Of a stretch of 64,000 nucleotides of DNA, positions 21,101-32,583 are shown piece after piece. The stretch lies in contig NZ_DF967965.1 of assembly GCF_001050195.2 (NCBI RefSeq), positions 852,566-916,565 on the forward strand. The letters run 5' to 3'. How positions within the stretch are numbered: the first letter of the stretch is position 1; each line of letters begins with the position of its first letter. The position numbers were made by a program, and so were the translations under genes. The notes below the pieces were generated by a model. The model ran no database searches, had not been told where the DNA came from, and was given only the letters and a program-made list of their open reading frames with translations. This DNA comes from Anaerolinea thermolimosa (GTDB taxonomy: Bacteria; Chloroflexota; Anaerolineae; Anaerolineales; Anaerolineaceae).

Positions 21101-21138
21101 AAAAGAAAAAACCGCAAGGGCTTCAACCCCTGCGGTTT
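21101..21138 (-). terminator. intrinsic terminator of pepF
   Basis: AAACCGCA (21109-21116) pairs with TGCGGTTT (21131-21138), extended by GGG/CCC across one mismatch. On the minus strand the stem is followed by TTTTTTCTTTT, as expected for a terminator 25 bases after the pepF stop. Confidence 0.85.
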
Positions 21139-21162
21139 GGTTCTAAAAAAGGGAGGCCTTCT

Positions 21163-22971
21163 CTACTTAATGGCTATGTACCGCTCGATCCGCTCTCCAA
21201 TGATAGCGAGGCTGTTTTCCCAGAAGGATCGCTGGCGGATATCGATCCCAAAGCGTTTGGCCAGGTCGGCGGCAGAGGCTTCTCCAGTGGAAGCCAGCAG
21301 GTTCTGGTAATCCGGGATGAAATCTGCTCCGCGCTGGCGGTAAATGGCATACAACCCGACGCCGAAGAGCAACCCGAAGGCATAAGGAAAGTTATAGAAA
21401 GAGATATCGGTAAAGTAGTAATGGGGTTTCCATGTCCACATATATTTGTGGAGATAGCGTTCATCCAGCCCATCGCCATAGGTTGCTTTTTGAGCGCGTT
21501 CCATGATCTCACACAATTCATCAGGGCTGAGTTCAGCTTTTTCGCGCCGTTCGAAAACTTCTTTCTCAAAAAGATAGCGTGAGTAAATATCCACGATAAC
21601 CTGGGAATCGCTGATGAGAGAAGTTTCCAGAATGGAAAGCTCTTCCTGAGGGCTGGCGGCCTGTTTAAGGGCGGCATCCACCACAATCGTCTCGCAGAGA
21701 ATGGAGGCGGTTTCAGCCAGGGTCATGGGCAGTTCGCTTTGTAAAATGGTTTTTCCTGCGCGGAAAAGGCATTCATTGTGGTAGGCATGCCCCAGTTCAT
21801 GGGCAATGGTAGAGACCTGATCGAGCGAGCCATCAAAATTGCACAGGACACGCGACTCTTTGACACCAGGGATAGCCATGCAGAACGCCCCGCCGCGTTT
21901 ACCGGGCCGTTGTTCTGCGTCGATCCAGCTCTGATCGAATGCCCGGCGCGCAAAGGCTTCAAGATCGGGAGAAAACTGCGAGAAGTTGGTGAGGATGAAA
22001 GAACGGGCATCTTCGAAGGTGTAGGTGCGATCTGTTTTACCCATGGGGGCAAAAAGATCCCACCAGGCAAGCTTTTCTTTACCCAGGCGGGCGGCTTTGG
22101 CCCTGAAATATCGCCGAAAGACGGGGAAGGAATCGGCCATGGCTGAGAGCATTGCCTCAAGTGTGGCCCGGTCGATCCGGGCAGCGTCGATTGCCCCATG
22201 CAGGGCATCTTCGCGCCCACGGCGTTTATTGAGGGTAATTGCCCATCCTTTCACTCCATTCATCGCCGCCGCCAGTGGCGCTTCGATGCTCTTCCAGGCT
22301 TCCATTTCAGCTTCGTACGCCCTGCGGCGAACGGATTCGTCGGGGTGGGAGTGGAGGTTGATCAGAGCGGGCATGGGAAGGGTTTGGATTTTGCCGTCCA
22401 GCTCAAACTCCACGGTTTTCTGTGAGGTAACGGTGCCCTGTAATTTCGACCAGGCGTTGGAACCGCTGAGAGAAAGCTCGGTAGCCAGGGCTTCCATTTC
22501 GGGCGGCATGAGATAACGGCTCTGCCGATAGGTTTCCTGCAAGAAGAACCGGTGGCTTTCAAGAACGGGGTTGAGTGGAATGATTTCTTCCAGCCGTTCG
22601 CCAAGGGCGCGCACCCAGAGGGCAAACTGTGTGATGGCATTCTGCCCGATCACCTGGGTCTTTTCAAATTGAGAAGTCAGGCGCATTGCCTGTTGATTGA
22701 AAGAATCGGTGCTGACAAATGCATAGAGATATGCCTGGATGGTGCCCGTTAGCTCAAAAGTGGCATTGGCTTTCTCAATGACCTGTCCTGTGACTTCCGC
22801 CAGGGTGGCTGAGGGGGTCCGGGCGGGATCGGCAGGCAGGGCCTGGATCATGGCCGCAAGAGCCTGCACCTGTTCGTTTGCCTGAGCCATGGCCTGACTC
22901 AATTCTTGAGATTCCAGGCCGGGAAAAATGTTGGAAACATTCCAGCGAGGAGGTTGATGGGGTGATGTCAT
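21163..22971 (-). CDS. pepF: oligoendopeptidase F (M3 metallopeptidase)
   Basis: Cytosolic zinc peptidase of 602 residues that cuts short peptides. The zinc-binding motif HELGHAYHNE starts at His391, with the second-metal-ligand Glu in the following LAETASILCETI helix. The N-terminus PRWNVSNIFPGLES is typical of the PepF/M3B group. AAGGAG lies ideally upstream of the ATG. The gene is 15 bases downstream of a VTT membrane protein and probably co-transcribed with it; a terminator closes the unit. Confidence 0.95.
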   Translation of the reverse strand: MTSPHQPPRWNVSNIFPGLESQELSQAMAQANEQVQALAAMIQALPADPARTPSATLAEVTGQVIEKANATFELTGTIQAYLYAFVSTDSFNQQAMRLTSQFEKTQVIGQNAITQFALWVRALGERLEEIIPLNPVLESHRFFLQETYRQSRYLMPPEMEALATELSLSGSNAWSKLQGTVTSQKTVEFELDGKIQTLPMPALINLHSHPDESVRRRAYEAEMEAWKSIEAPLAAAMNGVKGWAITLNKRRGREDALHGAIDAARIDRATLEAMLSAMADSFPVFRRYFRAKAARLGKEKLAWWDLFAPMGKTDRTYTFEDARSFILTNFSQFSPDLEAFARRAFDQSWIDAEQRPGKRGGAFCMAIPGVKESRVLCNFDGSLDQVSTIAHELGHAYHNECLFRAGKTILQSELPMTLAETASILCETIVVDAALKQAASPQEELSILETSLISDSQVIVDIYSRYLFEKEVFERREKAELSPDELCEIMERAQKATYGDGLDERYLHKYMWTWKPHYYFTDISFYNFPYAFGLLFGVGLYAIYRQRGADFIPDYQNLLASTGEASAADLAKRFGIDIRQRSFWENSLAIIGERIERYIAIK

Positions 22972-22986
22972 GCTGATCTCCTTGAA

Positions 22987-23574
22987 TTAATGGGTTTGAA
23001 ATAGGCTGGCAAGGCCGAAGCCACCGAAGGCAAAAATAGCTGCCCCCAGGGCGGTGGGAATGGCGGTTGTCCACAGGTAGCGCCCCAGCGGCACATGATA
23101 GACACCGCCTAAAAAGCTCACCAGTTTGGGTCCGGCGCCGGGAACCATGCGTCCGAGGATGAGAAAGAGCGGGGAATCTACCGGGAGTTTCCCAAGGCCA
23201 AGAGGTAATTTGTGCTTGTTTTCGATGAACCCTGTTGCATGTCCCACTTTTCTTCCAATGTAATATTCCACCAGGGCGGCAAGAATATTCCCAAAGGTAG
23301 CCACCAGGGTGGCAATCCATGGACCGAAGAGAGCGCCAATGAGCACGGTGAGGGGTTCTGAGGGAATCAGAGATGCTCCCAGAATTCCATATACCAGAAA
23401 GGCTACAAACAGGCCGCTTATGGCATGCTGCTGGATATAATCCTGGATTTTTGTGAAATCTTTTGAGACCAGAAAGGCCAGTGCCGCCATGATCAACAGG
23501 CTGAACACCAGGTTACGGATAACTTTGTATCTTCCCCTGCCTTCCAGGCGTTGAATTTCATTGTTTTCAATCAC
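22987..23574 (-). CDS. TVP38/TMEM64 (VTT/DedA-like) membrane protein
   Basis: A 195-residue integral membrane protein with a first membrane helix at about 19-38 and at least four more hydrophobic segments. The VTT/SNARE-associated motif region is visible as SLIPSEPLTVLIGALFGPWIATL, then YYIGRKVG and LILGRMVPGAGPKLVSFLGG. Family members are proposed lipid scramblases or flippases; no substrate is deducible. The start is GTG 23574, preceded by a GGCGGG. It is followed by pepF in the same direction. Confidence 0.8.
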   Translation of the reverse strand: MIENNEIQRLEGRGRYKVIRNLVFSLLIMAALAFLVSKDFTKIQDYIQQHAISGLFVAFLVYGILGASLIPSEPLTVLIGALFGPWIATLVATFGNILAALVEYYIGRKVGHATGFIENKHKLPLGLGKLPVDSPLFLILGRMVPGAGPKLVSFLGGVYHVPLGRYLWTTAIPTALGAAIFAFGGFGLASLFQTH

Positions 23575-23663
23575 GTGTTTCTACCCGCCTGTGTGTTGAT
23601 ACCGGTAAGGACTGCATAAAGCCAATTATAAGCGAGAATGACAGAACTCTGGCTGAGAATGCT

Positions 23664-23705
23664 CCAGTGCAGGGTTTCGCCTTGAGAGGCAGTTCCCTGC
23701 ACTGG
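23664..23705 (-). terminator. hairpin after the sugar-oxidoreductase operon
   Basis: CCAGTGCAGGG (23664-23674) and CCCTGCACTGG (23695-23705) form a perfect 11-bp stem with a 20-base loop, just beyond the stop of the last gene of the minus-strand sugar cluster. It has no clear U-tract, so it may end transcription inefficiently or protect the 3' end. Confidence 0.5.
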
Positions 23706-23734
23706 ATGATGAGATCAATCGAAAGGTGAAAGCA

Positions 23735-24838
23735 CTACGCGTCCAGCTGGCCGGGTGGCAGGTCAGCTGGCAGAGGAGCGGGCCTTTCGCAGGTGGATTC
23801 AATCAGAATTGCCCGGTTTTCACGAGAAGCATCTAACACGGCATGCATTACGTCCAGAACATGGTAAGCCATCTGGCCGTTGGCCCGGTGGGGCCGCCCG
23901 GTGCGCAACGCATACGCCATATCAGCCACACCGATGCTGCGGCTGTTTTGAGAGCGTAAATTCAAGAGGGGAACATTTTCCCATTGGCGCTTCTCGGGTT
24001 TCCAGATCTGGACCTGCCCACCGAATCCGTTGGGGTCGGGTACAGTAAGAGAGCCGCTGGCGCCGTGCACCTCGATGTTGGGCAGGTGATGTGCCCAGAC
24101 ATCAAAACTGGTGACCAGGGTGACTACCGCGCCGTTATGGAAATCGAGTGTGGCCGAGAGATGGGTGGGGGTGTCCACGGTGATTACGGTGCCAGCTTTG
24201 GGCTGGCTGGTAATCGTGCGGGTGGGGAAGCTGATCCTGGCTGAGCCGCTGACACGCCTGACCGGCCCAAGCATGGAAATGAGGGCAGTCAGGTAATAGG
24301 GGCCCATGTCAAAGAGCGGGCCGCCGCCCACTTTGTAATAAAACTCAGGGTCAGGATGCCAGCTTTCATGCCCGTGGCACATCATAAACGCAGTTGCGGC
24401 CACCGGCTCACCAATTTCTCCCCGGTTGATCAGATGAACACAGGTCTGAATCCCAGCTCCCAGGAAAGTATCGGGAGCGGCGCCTACCAGCAATCCCTTT
24501 TCTCTGGCCAGGGACAGGATTTTCTGCCCTTCCTCGCGGGTGATCGCCAGGGGTTTCTCGTTGTAAACGGATTTCCCGGCCTCTAAAGCCGCCAGTGCCA
24601 CTGAGGCATGGGCTTTGGGAATGGTCAGATTAACTACAATCTCGATCTCTGGGTCAGCCAGCAATTCTTCCACAGTCAGTGCACGGGGAATGTGGTATTT
24701 CTGAGCCTGCGCCTGGGCGCGCTCCGGGATCAAATCAGCGCAGGCAACCGGTTCCAGAATATCGAAGGTCTGGCTCTGTTCCAGATAAATCCCGCTAATG
24801 TTTCCACAGCCAACGATGCCGATTTTTACCTTTTTCAT
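23735..24838 (-). CDS. Gfo/Idh/MocA-family oxidoreductase (1)
   Basis: NAD(P)-dependent sugar dehydrogenase-type protein of 367 residues. The Rossmann motif [10 protein letters not shown] opens the protein, and the EKPLAI signature of the family follows at about residue 95. The C-terminal alpha/beta sheet domain contains [13 protein letters not shown], a typical substrate-pocket segment. ATG 24838 is chosen for its AGAGGTG ribosome site and the immediate Rossmann start; an upstream in-frame start adds cysteine-rich unrelated residues. It is the last gene of the eight-gene cluster and lies 10 bases after a ThuA gene. The substrate is unknown. Confidence 0.88.
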   Translation of the reverse strand: MKKVKIGIVGCGNISGIYLEQSQTFDILEPVACADLIPERAQAQAQKYHIPRALTVEELLADPEIEIVVNLTIPKAHASVALAALEAGKSVYNEKPLAITREEGQKILSLAREKGLLVGAAPDTFLGAGIQTCVHLINRGEIGEPVAATAFMMCHGHESWHPDPEFYYKVGGGPLFDMGPYYLTALISMLGPVRRVSGSARISFPTRTITSQPKAGTVITVDTPTHLSATLDFHNGAVVTLVTSFDVWAHHLPNIEVHGASGSLTVPDPNGFGGQVQIWKPEKRQWENVPLLNLRSQNSRSIGVADMAYALRTGRPHRANGQMAYHVLDVMHAVLDASRENRAILIESTCERPAPLPADLPPGQLDA

Positions 24839-24848
24839 AGATTCACCT

Positions 24849-25493
24849 CTACCGCGATGCCCACAGCATGCCCCGGCGGACGATTTCACGCGCTTCGGGA
24901 ACGTTGAAATCGCTGGCTACATGTCCCAGTGAACAGTAGAATACTTTGCCTTTTCCCCAGAGGCGCTTCCAGGCCACCGGCATGACAGTTCCGGAAATCC
25001 AGGGGTGAAACTGGTCATTGAAGGTGGTCGTTGCCAGCACATGGTTTGACGGATCGACGTGCATGTAATATTGTTCGGAATGCATGGCAAAGTCTTTCAG
25101 CCCTGCTGTAATCGGATCGATGTGGTCTGTGATTTGGACGGTATAGTCAATCACTCCTCCGGGGTGCGCAACCCACTGACCGCCGATCATAAACTGATAA
25201 TCGGTGCTTTCGCGGAAGGAATCCCCCAGGCCTCCGTGCCAGCCAGCCAGGCCAACCCCGCTGGCGACTGCCTCCTGCAGGCCTTTCAGTTGTTCCGCGC
25301 TAATTTTTCCCATCGTCCAGACCTGCACGATCAGGTCTTTGGATAATAAATTTTCTCGTTGAAGATAGGCATCAAGCGTATCGCTGATCTCTACCTCAAA
25401 GCCTTCACTGGCAAGAATGGGAGCGAAAATTTCGACGCATTGTCTGGGTTCATGTCCCTCCCAGCCACCCCAGACGAAGAGGACTTTTTTCAT
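24849..25493 (-). CDS. ThuA-domain protein (1)
   Basis: A 214-residue protein of the ThuA (trehalose-utilisation, glutamine-amidotransferase-like) fold. It opens with [15 protein letters not shown] and has [16 protein letters not shown] and [16 protein letters not shown] segments, and a closing [17 protein letters not shown]. Characterised ThuA/ThuB pairs in rhizobia take part in converting disaccharides to 3-keto forms, where ThuB is a Gfo/Idh enzyme. Its pairing here with Gfo/Idh genes fits that picture. The start overlaps the previous gene's stop by ATGA. Confidence 0.85.
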   Translation of the reverse strand: MKKVLFVWGGWEGHEPRQCVEIFAPILASEGFEVEISDTLDAYLQRENLLSKDLIVQVWTMGKISAEQLKGLQEAVASGVGLAGWHGGLGDSFRESTDYQFMIGGQWVAHPGGVIDYTVQITDHIDPITAGLKDFAMHSEQYYMHVDPSNHVLATTTFNDQFHPWISGTVMPVAWKRLWGKGKVFYCSLGHVASDFNVPEAREIVRRGMLWASR

Positions 25494-26233
25494 TGCAGAA
25501 GACCTTTCATAAAATGAATACTTTTCTCAACAGCTTCGAGCGGGTCGCCATTGACCCGGTCAGCTTCCATAATCCACCATTCGGTAGCAGAGCTTCCGGC
25601 ATCCCGAATGGAAGCGAAATCCATGATGCCCTCCCCCAGGGCAGTCTGGGGTTCATCACGAACCCCGGGGCCATCCTTGATGTGAAGCAGGGGGGCACGT
25701 TTGCCCAGCTGGCGTACACGTTCTGCCGGATCGACCCCGGCGACTTTGATCCAGTATGTATCCAGCTCAAAAAGAATCGCCGGATCAAGCAAGTCGATCA
25801 TAATATCGGCGATGAGCCTGTCATCCATTCGGGCATATTCCCACCAGTGATTGTGAATGGCCAGAGTCATCCCATGCGCTCTGGCCACTTCCTGGCTCTG
25901 ATTTAAGCGATCACATAACTTTCGGATGGCATCCATATCTTTGACATCCTCACGCCCGATGTGAGGCGTGACCAGATAACGGCAACCGAAAAGAAGGGCG
26001 TTATCGATCACTTCGTGTTGATGCTCTCCGAGCGGCATGGGGGCATGCAAACCGACCACTTCCAGGCCGAGGGAGTCCAGAAGGTGTCTGGCGGCGTTGG
26101 GGGTGCTATTGCCAAAGCCCGCCGTTTCAACTCCCTCATAACCCATGGCGGCTACTTTTCTTACCACACCTTCAAAGTCATGGCTGGTAAGATCACGTAA
26201 CGTGTACAATTGCAATGCCATTTTGGGGCGCAT
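25490..26233 (-). CDS. sugar phosphate isomerase/epimerase, TIM-barrel (1)
   Basis: A 247-residue protein of the xylose-isomerase-like TIM-barrel family. It begins [14 protein letters not shown], shows the [11 protein letters not shown] and EVVGLHAP strands, the HNHWWEY metal-ligand segment and the [11 protein letters not shown] and LLHIKDGPG strands with expected acidic and histidine metal ligands. It probably isomerises or epimerises a keto sugar. ATG 26233 has AGAGGAA upstream. It sits directly below a strong intercistronic hairpin and is translationally coupled to ThuA (1). Confidence 0.85.
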   Translation of the reverse strand: MRPKMALQLYTLRDLTSHDFEGVVRKVAAMGYEGVETAGFGNSTPNAARHLLDSLGLEVVGLHAPMPLGEHQHEVIDNALLFGCRYLVTPHIGREDVKDMDAIRKLCDRLNQSQEVARAHGMTLAIHNHWWEYARMDDRLIADIMIDLLDPAILFELDTYWIKVAGVDPAERVRQLGKRAPLLHIKDGPGVRDEPQTALGEGIMDFASIRDAGSSATEWWIMEADRVNGDPLEAVEKSIHFMKGLLQ

Positions 26234-26266
26234 AGATGGGTTCCTCTTAGGTAAACGAAGGTTAAT

Positions 26267-26304
26267 CCCTCTCACCGGGGGGCATCTGCCCCCCGGTGAG
26301 AGGG
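26267..26304. other. perfect 18-bp intercistronic hairpin
   Basis: Positions 26267-26284 and 26287-26304 are exact reverse complements with a TC loop, very GC-rich (six consecutive G pairing with six C). It lies between two genes of one minus-strand cluster, six bases after the stop of the upstream gene at 26311. No U-tract follows on either strand. It probably blocks 3' exonucleases or tunes expression of the downstream half; partial termination is possible. Confidence 0.8.
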
Positions 26305-26310
26305 CAAGGG

Positions 26311-27501
26311 TTAATAACGAATGGTAATCGTCTTCTCTTTTTCTGCCGATTCTAAGATGGCATCGCAGATGACTGCATTCTTATAGCCGTCGAGAAAGTC
26401 GGCGCCGTAGGGGGCGATTGTTTTCTTGTTGACGATGGCATCCAGCAGGTGGGCGATTTCGTGAACGAAAGTGTGCTCCCAGCCGATGATATGCCCCTGA
26501 GGCCACCAGTGCTCCCAGAAGGGATGATAGGACTCACTGACCAGCACATTGTGGAAACCCTGGGTTTCACGGGGCTGTTCATCTTTCCAGAAGACCTGTA
26601 ACTCGTTGAGCCGTTCCAGGTCAAAGACGATGGAGCCATTGGCGCCATTGATTTCCAGTACCTGGTGGTTTTTCCGACCGGCACAGAAGCGTGAAGCCTC
26701 CAGTGTGCCGACTGCGCCGTTTTCAAATTCGACCAGCGAAACGAAAGCATCATCCACGGTGACTTCGGCGGAACCGCCACCTGGCAATGGGCGCTGCTTG
26801 ATGAAGGTTTTTGCCATTGCCGAAACTTTGCGGGGTTCGCCCACCAGGAAGCGGGCCAGGTCAATGATGTGTGAACCGAGGTCCCCCAACGCCCCTGACC
26901 CGGAGACTTTCCTGTCCAACCTCCAGACAAAGGGAAAATCGGGATCCATAATCCATTCCTGCAGGTATACTGCACGGAAGTGGTAGATTTGACCGAGTTT
27001 TCCCGACTCGATCAGGTTACGCGCCAGGCGAATGGCTGGTACAAAACGATAGTTGTGCGCCACCATGTGCACGACACCAGCTTTTTCTACGGCTTCGAGC
27101 ATCTCAGCGGCTTCTTTAGCATTGCGCGCCAGAGGCTTTTCGCATAAGATGTGCTTCCCGGCTCTGGCGGCCGCAATGCATGGCTCGGCGTGAGCATCAT
27201 TAGGCCCGCCGTTATCGAAGAGCTGGATGCGATCATCGCTGATCAGTTGTTTCCAGTCGGTGTAATAAGTAGCGTAGCCGTAGCGTTTTGCGGCTTCTTT
27301 GACCGATTCTTCATTACGCCCCGCAATGGCGATGAGTTTAGGTATGGCAGGCGGGGGGTAGACCATGTAGGGGAGTTTCTTAAAGGCATTGGTATGAGCC
27401 TTGCCCATAAAGGCATAGCCCATCATCCCTACCCCAATTTCAGGCGCCTCGCCGGTGGCTTTGGCTCCGGCCATAGTGATAAAACCAACTTCATCAGGCA
27501 T
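26311..27501 (-). CDS. Gfo/Idh/MocA-family oxidoreductase (2)
   Basis: A 396-residue NAD(P)-dependent sugar oxidoreductase. Residues near 20-35 carry the nucleotide-binding GVGMMGYAFMGKAHTNAF segment, followed by HILCEKPLARN. The GALGDLGSHIIDLARFLVG segment is the usual substrate-pocket stretch. ATG 27501 is preceded by an ideal AGGAGG. This version resembles large Gfo/Idh proteins often paired with sugar isomerases in plant-sugar loci; the natural substrate is unknown. The upstream isomerase gene is 45 bases away. Confidence 0.88.
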   Translation of the reverse strand: MPDEVGFITMAGAKATGEAPEIGVGMMGYAFMGKAHTNAFKKLPYMVYPPPAIPKLIAIAGRNEESVKEAAKRYGYATYYTDWKQLISDDRIQLFDNGGPNDAHAEPCIAAARAGKHILCEKPLARNAKEAAEMLEAVEKAGVVHMVAHNYRFVPAIRLARNLIESGKLGQIYHFRAVYLQEWIMDPDFPFVWRLDRKVSGSGALGDLGSHIIDLARFLVGEPRKVSAMAKTFIKQRPLPGGGSAEVTVDDAFVSLVEFENGAVGTLEASRFCAGRKNHQVLEINGANGSIVFDLERLNELQVFWKDEQPRETQGFHNVLVSESYHPFWEHWWPQGHIIGWEHTFVHEIAHLLDAIVNKKTIAPYGADFLDGYKNAVICDAILESAEKEKTITIRY

Positions 27502-27546
27502 GGTTTTCCTCCTCAAGAAAGAGAATTACACCGGTACTGAATGGGC

Positions 27547-28548
27547 TTACTTCCGCTCGAAGGCCGCATCAAAAGCAATGGCCGAGGGGGCGAAGTCAAT
27601 TCGCCGAACAAACGCGCAGGCTTCTTTGGCGCCAAACTCGCGGTCCATGCCTCCATCCTCCCATTCGACCGAAAGCGGCCCCTGGTAATGGATGGCATTA
27701 AGGGCGCGGATGATCTCCTCAAAGTTAATGCGCCCCCGGCCTAAAGAGCGAAAATCCCAAAAACGACGTCGATCACCAAAATTCAAATGTCCTCCAAACA
27801 CTCCTGCCTCGGTCGGGTGGTCAGACCAGTAGACGTCTTTCATGTGAACATGGTAGATGCGGTCACCAAAGCGGGTGATGAAGGCTATATAATCCACGCC
27901 CTGATATCCAAAGTGGCTTGGATCATAGTTAAACCCGAAAGCCGGACGGCCCTTGACTGCCTGAACAGCCATTTCCGCTGAGGCGATATCAAAGGCAATT
28001 TCTGTGGGGTGGGCTTCCAGGGCAAAACGCACCCCCACCTCGTCAAACACATCCAGGATAGGGTTCCACATTTCAGCAAAGAAGGCAAAACCCTTTTCCA
28101 CCAGGTCTGGCGGGTTGGGTGGGAAGGAATAAAGATACGGCCAGATGGACGAACCGGTAAACCCGGGTACCACCTTCACGCCCAGTTTGGCTGCCGCCCG
28201 GGCGGTCATTTTCATTTCCTCTGCGGCGCGGCGGCGGACGCCGTCTTCCTTTCCATCACCCCAGACGCGCGGCGGAAGGATGCTTTGGTGCCGTTCATCG
28301 ATGCGGTCACAGACGGCCTGCCCAACCAGGTGGTTACTGATGGCAAAGCATTGCAGGCCGTGTTTTTCAAGGATGTCGCGGCGGGAACGCAAATAAGCAT
28401 CACTGCTCAATACCTTTTCAACGTCCAGATGATCGCCCCAGCAGGCGATTTCGATACCATCATAGCCAAAGCTCTTCGCTTTGGCGCAGATGGTTTCAAA
28501 CGGCAAGTCGGCCCACTGGCCGGTGAATAGAGTGACAGGTCGGCCCAT
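27547..28548 (-). CDS. sugar phosphate isomerase/epimerase, TIM-barrel (2)
   Basis: A 333-residue xylose-isomerase-like TIM-barrel protein. Visible strands are [43 protein letters not shown] with a metal-ligand Glu, [12 protein letters not shown], and [11 protein letters not shown]. The [19 protein letters not shown] segment is common in members next to Gfo/Idh dehydrogenases. AAGGAG is well placed before ATG 28548. Not closely similar to the other isomerase in the cluster, so they probably act on different intermediates. Confidence 0.87.
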   Translation of the reverse strand: MGRPVTLFTGQWADLPFETICAKAKSFGYDGIEIACWGDHLDVEKVLSSDAYLRSRRDILEKHGLQCFAISNHLVGQAVCDRIDERHQSILPPRVWGDGKEDGVRRRAAEEMKMTARAAAKLGVKVVPGFTGSSIWPYLYSFPPNPPDLVEKGFAFFAEMWNPILDVFDEVGVRFALEAHPTEIAFDIASAEMAVQAVKGRPAFGFNYDPSHFGYQGVDYIAFITRFGDRIYHVHMKDVYWSDHPTEAGVFGGHLNFGDRRRFWDFRSLGRGRINFEEIIRALNAIHYQGPLSVEWEDGGMDREFGAKEACAFVRRIDFAPSAIAFDAAFERK

Positions 28549-28587
28549 AGGTATACTCCTTATCAACCAGAACTGAGACTGAACGCT

Positions 28588-29316
28588 TTACCCAAGTTTC
28601 TCCAGAGGTTCGGGTTTATGCCAGAAGGTAATTTTCGGCAGGTCACCTGGTGCAGCCCATCGGACAGCATTAATGAGAACCTGTTGAACTTCCTTCTGGT
28701 AGTAGGTGGGGAAGGTCTCGTGGCCGGGACGGAAGTAGAAAATTTTCCCCAGGCCGCGGTTCCAGCAACAACCGGAGCGGAACACTTCGCCACCCTGGAA
28801 CCAGCTCACGAGAACGAGCTGATCAGGAGCCGGCACGTCGAAGAATTCTCCGTACATTTCTTCATGAGGGAGTTCAAAATACTCCGGTAAGCCAGCCACG
28901 ATGGGATGAGAGGGATCAACAACCCACAGTCGTTCTTTTTCTCCGGCTTCGCGCCATTTCAGTGCTCCGGTCGTCCCCATGAGTTTGAGGAATGGTTTGG
29001 ACATGTGCCCGGAATGCAAAACGATTAATCCCATACCTTCCAGGACGCGTTTGGCCACGCGATTGACAATCTCATCGCTGACATCCTGATGCGCCATGTG
29101 CCCCCACCAGGTGAGTACATCTGTTTCGGCTAAAACTTTTTCGGTCAGACCATGTTCAGGCTCATCGAGGGTGGCAGTGCGGGCCTCAAATCCGGCTCCC
29201 CGGAAGGCTTCGGCCAGTACTGTGTGAATGCCGTGAGGATAAACCCGGCGCACTTCTTCGTGGGTCTTTTCGTGACGACCTTCGTTCCAGACAGTTACTC
29301 GTAGGGTAGATGACAT
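28588..29316 (-). CDS. ThuA-domain protein (2)
   Basis: A 242-residue ThuA-fold protein. It opens [27 protein letters not shown], the wording of the trehalose-utilisation ThuA subgroup, followed by [26 protein letters not shown] and a closing [17 protein letters not shown]. It differs clearly from ThuA (1), so the pair is not a recent duplication. AAGGAG precedes the ATG. It is placed between an isomerase gene and a Gfo/Idh gene. Confidence 0.86.
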   Translation of the reverse strand: MSSTLRVTVWNEGRHEKTHEEVRRVYPHGIHTVLAEAFRGAGFEARTATLDEPEHGLTEKVLAETDVLTWWGHMAHQDVSDEIVNRVAKRVLEGMGLIVLHSGHMSKPFLKLMGTTGALKWREAGEKERLWVVDPSHPIVAGLPEYFELPHEEMYGEFFDVPAPDQLVLVSWFQGGEVFRSGCCWNRGLGKIFYFRPGHETFPTYYQKEVQQVLINAVRWAAPGDLPKITFWHKPEPLEKLG

Positions 29317-29351
29317 AGTTAGCTCCTTGGATTGAACTGTAGATTAATGAT

Positions 29352-30371
29352 TTATGGAGTGAGAGGTTCCATGGTACCACAGCGCACGGGCTTTCCACCC
29401 TGTGCGGCTGATTCTCTGATTGCATCGTAGAGCAAGGCCATGCGCAGACCTACTTCTGGGGGGCAGGGGTTGGCCATGGCTCCGCTCCGCACGGCAAGGA
29501 ATTGCTCCCAGACGCCCAAGCTGGCAGGCACAGGGATCTTTCGAAAGGTCTGCCTGCCAGCTTTCTGAATCTCCAGATATTCGCCCCAGATGCCAGTGCG
29601 CAGGATGGCCTGCCGGGTAAATACATAAATTGTAGAACTGCAGGAAGGAATGGCCTCTCCACATCCATGTAATGAGACCAACCCGCCCGATTTTAACCTG
29701 CCGATGACCACCCCCAGGGTTTCGACCGGGCGTCCGTAGTTGTCCAGGAAGGCACAGACTTCGCTGAACTCTTCTCCGGCGAGGTCGACCACGGTGTTCA
29801 ACATGTGAGCGCCGGTATCGAACAGGAACCCACCCCCAGAGATGGCGGGTTGCTGGCGCCAGGTACCGGCGGTTCCAGGCCCCCAATTTTGCCAGACAGT
29901 AGCGCTGATGGATAGCAATTCTCCCACTGTTCCATTATGGAGCAGGTCATGTGCCCGGCGAATTTGCGGTGAAAGGCTACCCGGAAAAGCCACCACCAGT
30001 AAGCGCCCGGTGCGATTGCGCACTTCGATCAGCGAACGGGCTTCATCGGCATTCATGACCATGGGTTTTTCGAGTAAAACGTCGACCCCGGCTTCAAGGC
30101 AGGCTTTCGCCTGCTCATAGTGATAAGCATGAGGGGTAATGATGAAGGCGGTATCTGGCTGATAAGTGACCAGCAATTTTTCCAGATCGGGCTGGTTGGG
30201 GGGTGGGTTTTGCCCGTTTACCGTAAAAATTGCCGCGGAGAGGCGAGCTTGCTCTTCCGAAGGCTCACAAAGGGCCACAATCTCGGTGGTTTCGGTTTGT
30301 TTGAGCATCTGACGCAGATGATGGCGAGCCATGCCACCTGCGCCGATGATGGCAACGCGTGTTCGGCTCAT
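29352..30371 (-). CDS. Gfo/Idh/MocA-family oxidoreductase (3)
   Basis: A 339-residue NAD(P)-binding sugar oxidoreductase with AIIGAGGMARHH at the N-terminus, the VLLEKPMVMN signature and a FLFDTGAHMLNTVVDLAG substrate-pocket segment. AGGAG lies nine bases before the ATG. It follows the GH1 beta-glucosidase by nine bases and so belongs to the same transcript. The three Gfo/Idh proteins of the cluster differ in their motifs, which argues for separate roles. Confidence 0.88.
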   Translation of the reverse strand: MSRTRVAIIGAGGMARHHLRQMLKQTETTEIVALCEPSEEQARLSAAIFTVNGQNPPPNQPDLEKLLVTYQPDTAFIITPHAYHYEQAKACLEAGVDVLLEKPMVMNADEARSLIEVRNRTGRLLVVAFPGSLSPQIRRAHDLLHNGTVGELLSISATVWQNWGPGTAGTWRQQPAISGGGFLFDTGAHMLNTVVDLAGEEFSEVCAFLDNYGRPVETLGVVIGRLKSGGLVSLHGCGEAIPSCSSTIYVFTRQAILRTGIWGEYLEIQKAGRQTFRKIPVPASLGVWEQFLAVRSGAMANPCPPEVGLRMALLYDAIRESAAQGGKPVRCGTMEPLTP

Positions 30372-30380
30372 GATCAGCTC

Positions 30381-31838
<1,458 letters not shown>

Positions 31839-31996
31839 TCACGTAGATGCGAGCAGGGTCGTGGGGGTGGGGTTTTCGGGTGAACGGGATCCCTCTCTTC
31901 CGAAGAATACCCCGCCGCATCTCTGAGATGGTAAACGGGTTATGTCTGGCAAGAGCGGTATAATCAACCGGGGAGAACCAGAAAGGACCTTCTACC

Positions 31997-32545
31997 ATGG
32001 GGTATTTACCAGTCGGGCTTTGTGTGTTCAGCCTTTTCGGCCTGTTCCTTCTGGGAAAAAGCCTGGATCAGTTCAGAGAAAACTGGAGCGGCCTCTTCAA
32101 GCTTGTTGGGGAGAAACGCGTTCGTCTGATATTGCTCGGGTTGTCTTCTGTGCCTGTTCTGATTCTGGTGAGCCTGGGGTTTTTATTCGTTTTCTTTTAT
32201 CGAGAGGATCGTCCGGTGCGGTGGGCACATGGAATTTTCATCCTTGGGCTGTGGTTTGTATTAACGTTCTCTTTCATCCTTCTGGTGTCCATTACCCGGC
32301 TGGGAAACCGTCCGGCTTTTTCTACCCTGGCAGCTCCGGTGCTGGTGGTTCCCCTTGTGGCCTACCTTACCCCACTCTGGCGGTTTAAAGAGACTTTTAC
32401 TGAGGGAACGTTCCCCTGGGCGGGGGTCACTGGAATCATCCTGGTTGTGGTGTGTTATGTCTATTTGTCCGCTGTATGGCGTGAGTGGATTGGCCGCCGA
32501 CCTCAGAAGATCTCACGGGAATCGAACCGGGTTCACATGCCTTAA
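31997..32545 (+). CDS. hypothetical membrane protein, four predicted helices
   Basis: A 182-residue protein with four hydrophobic segments (about 4-20, 45-68, 78-101, 140-158) and short charged loops. I do not recognise its family. AAAGGACC lies 10 bases before the ATG. It stands alone between the divergent beta-glucosidase operon and the convergent dcd gene, and its last codons lie within an inverted repeat shared with the dcd side. Confidence 0.7.
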   Translation: MGYLPVGLCVFSLFGLFLLGKSLDQFRENWSGLFKLVGEKRVRLILLGLSSVPVLILVSLGFLFVFFYREDRPVRWAHGIFILGLWFVLTFSFILLVSITRLGNRPAFSTLAAPVLVVPLVAYLTPLWRFKETFTEGTFPWAGVTGIILVVVCYVYLSAVWREWIGRRPQKISRESNRVHMP

Positions 32546-32558
32546 CAGGTGAACCCGG
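32527..32558. terminator. hairpin between convergent genes
   Basis: CCGGGTTCAC (32527-32536) pairs perfectly with GTGAACCCGG (32549-32558) around a 12-base loop that contains the stop codon of the membrane-protein gene. No U-tract follows on either strand, so it is a weak candidate for a bidirectional terminator. Confidence 0.45.
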
Positions 32559-32583
32559 AGAAAGGGATCAGCAAAAAAGGGGG

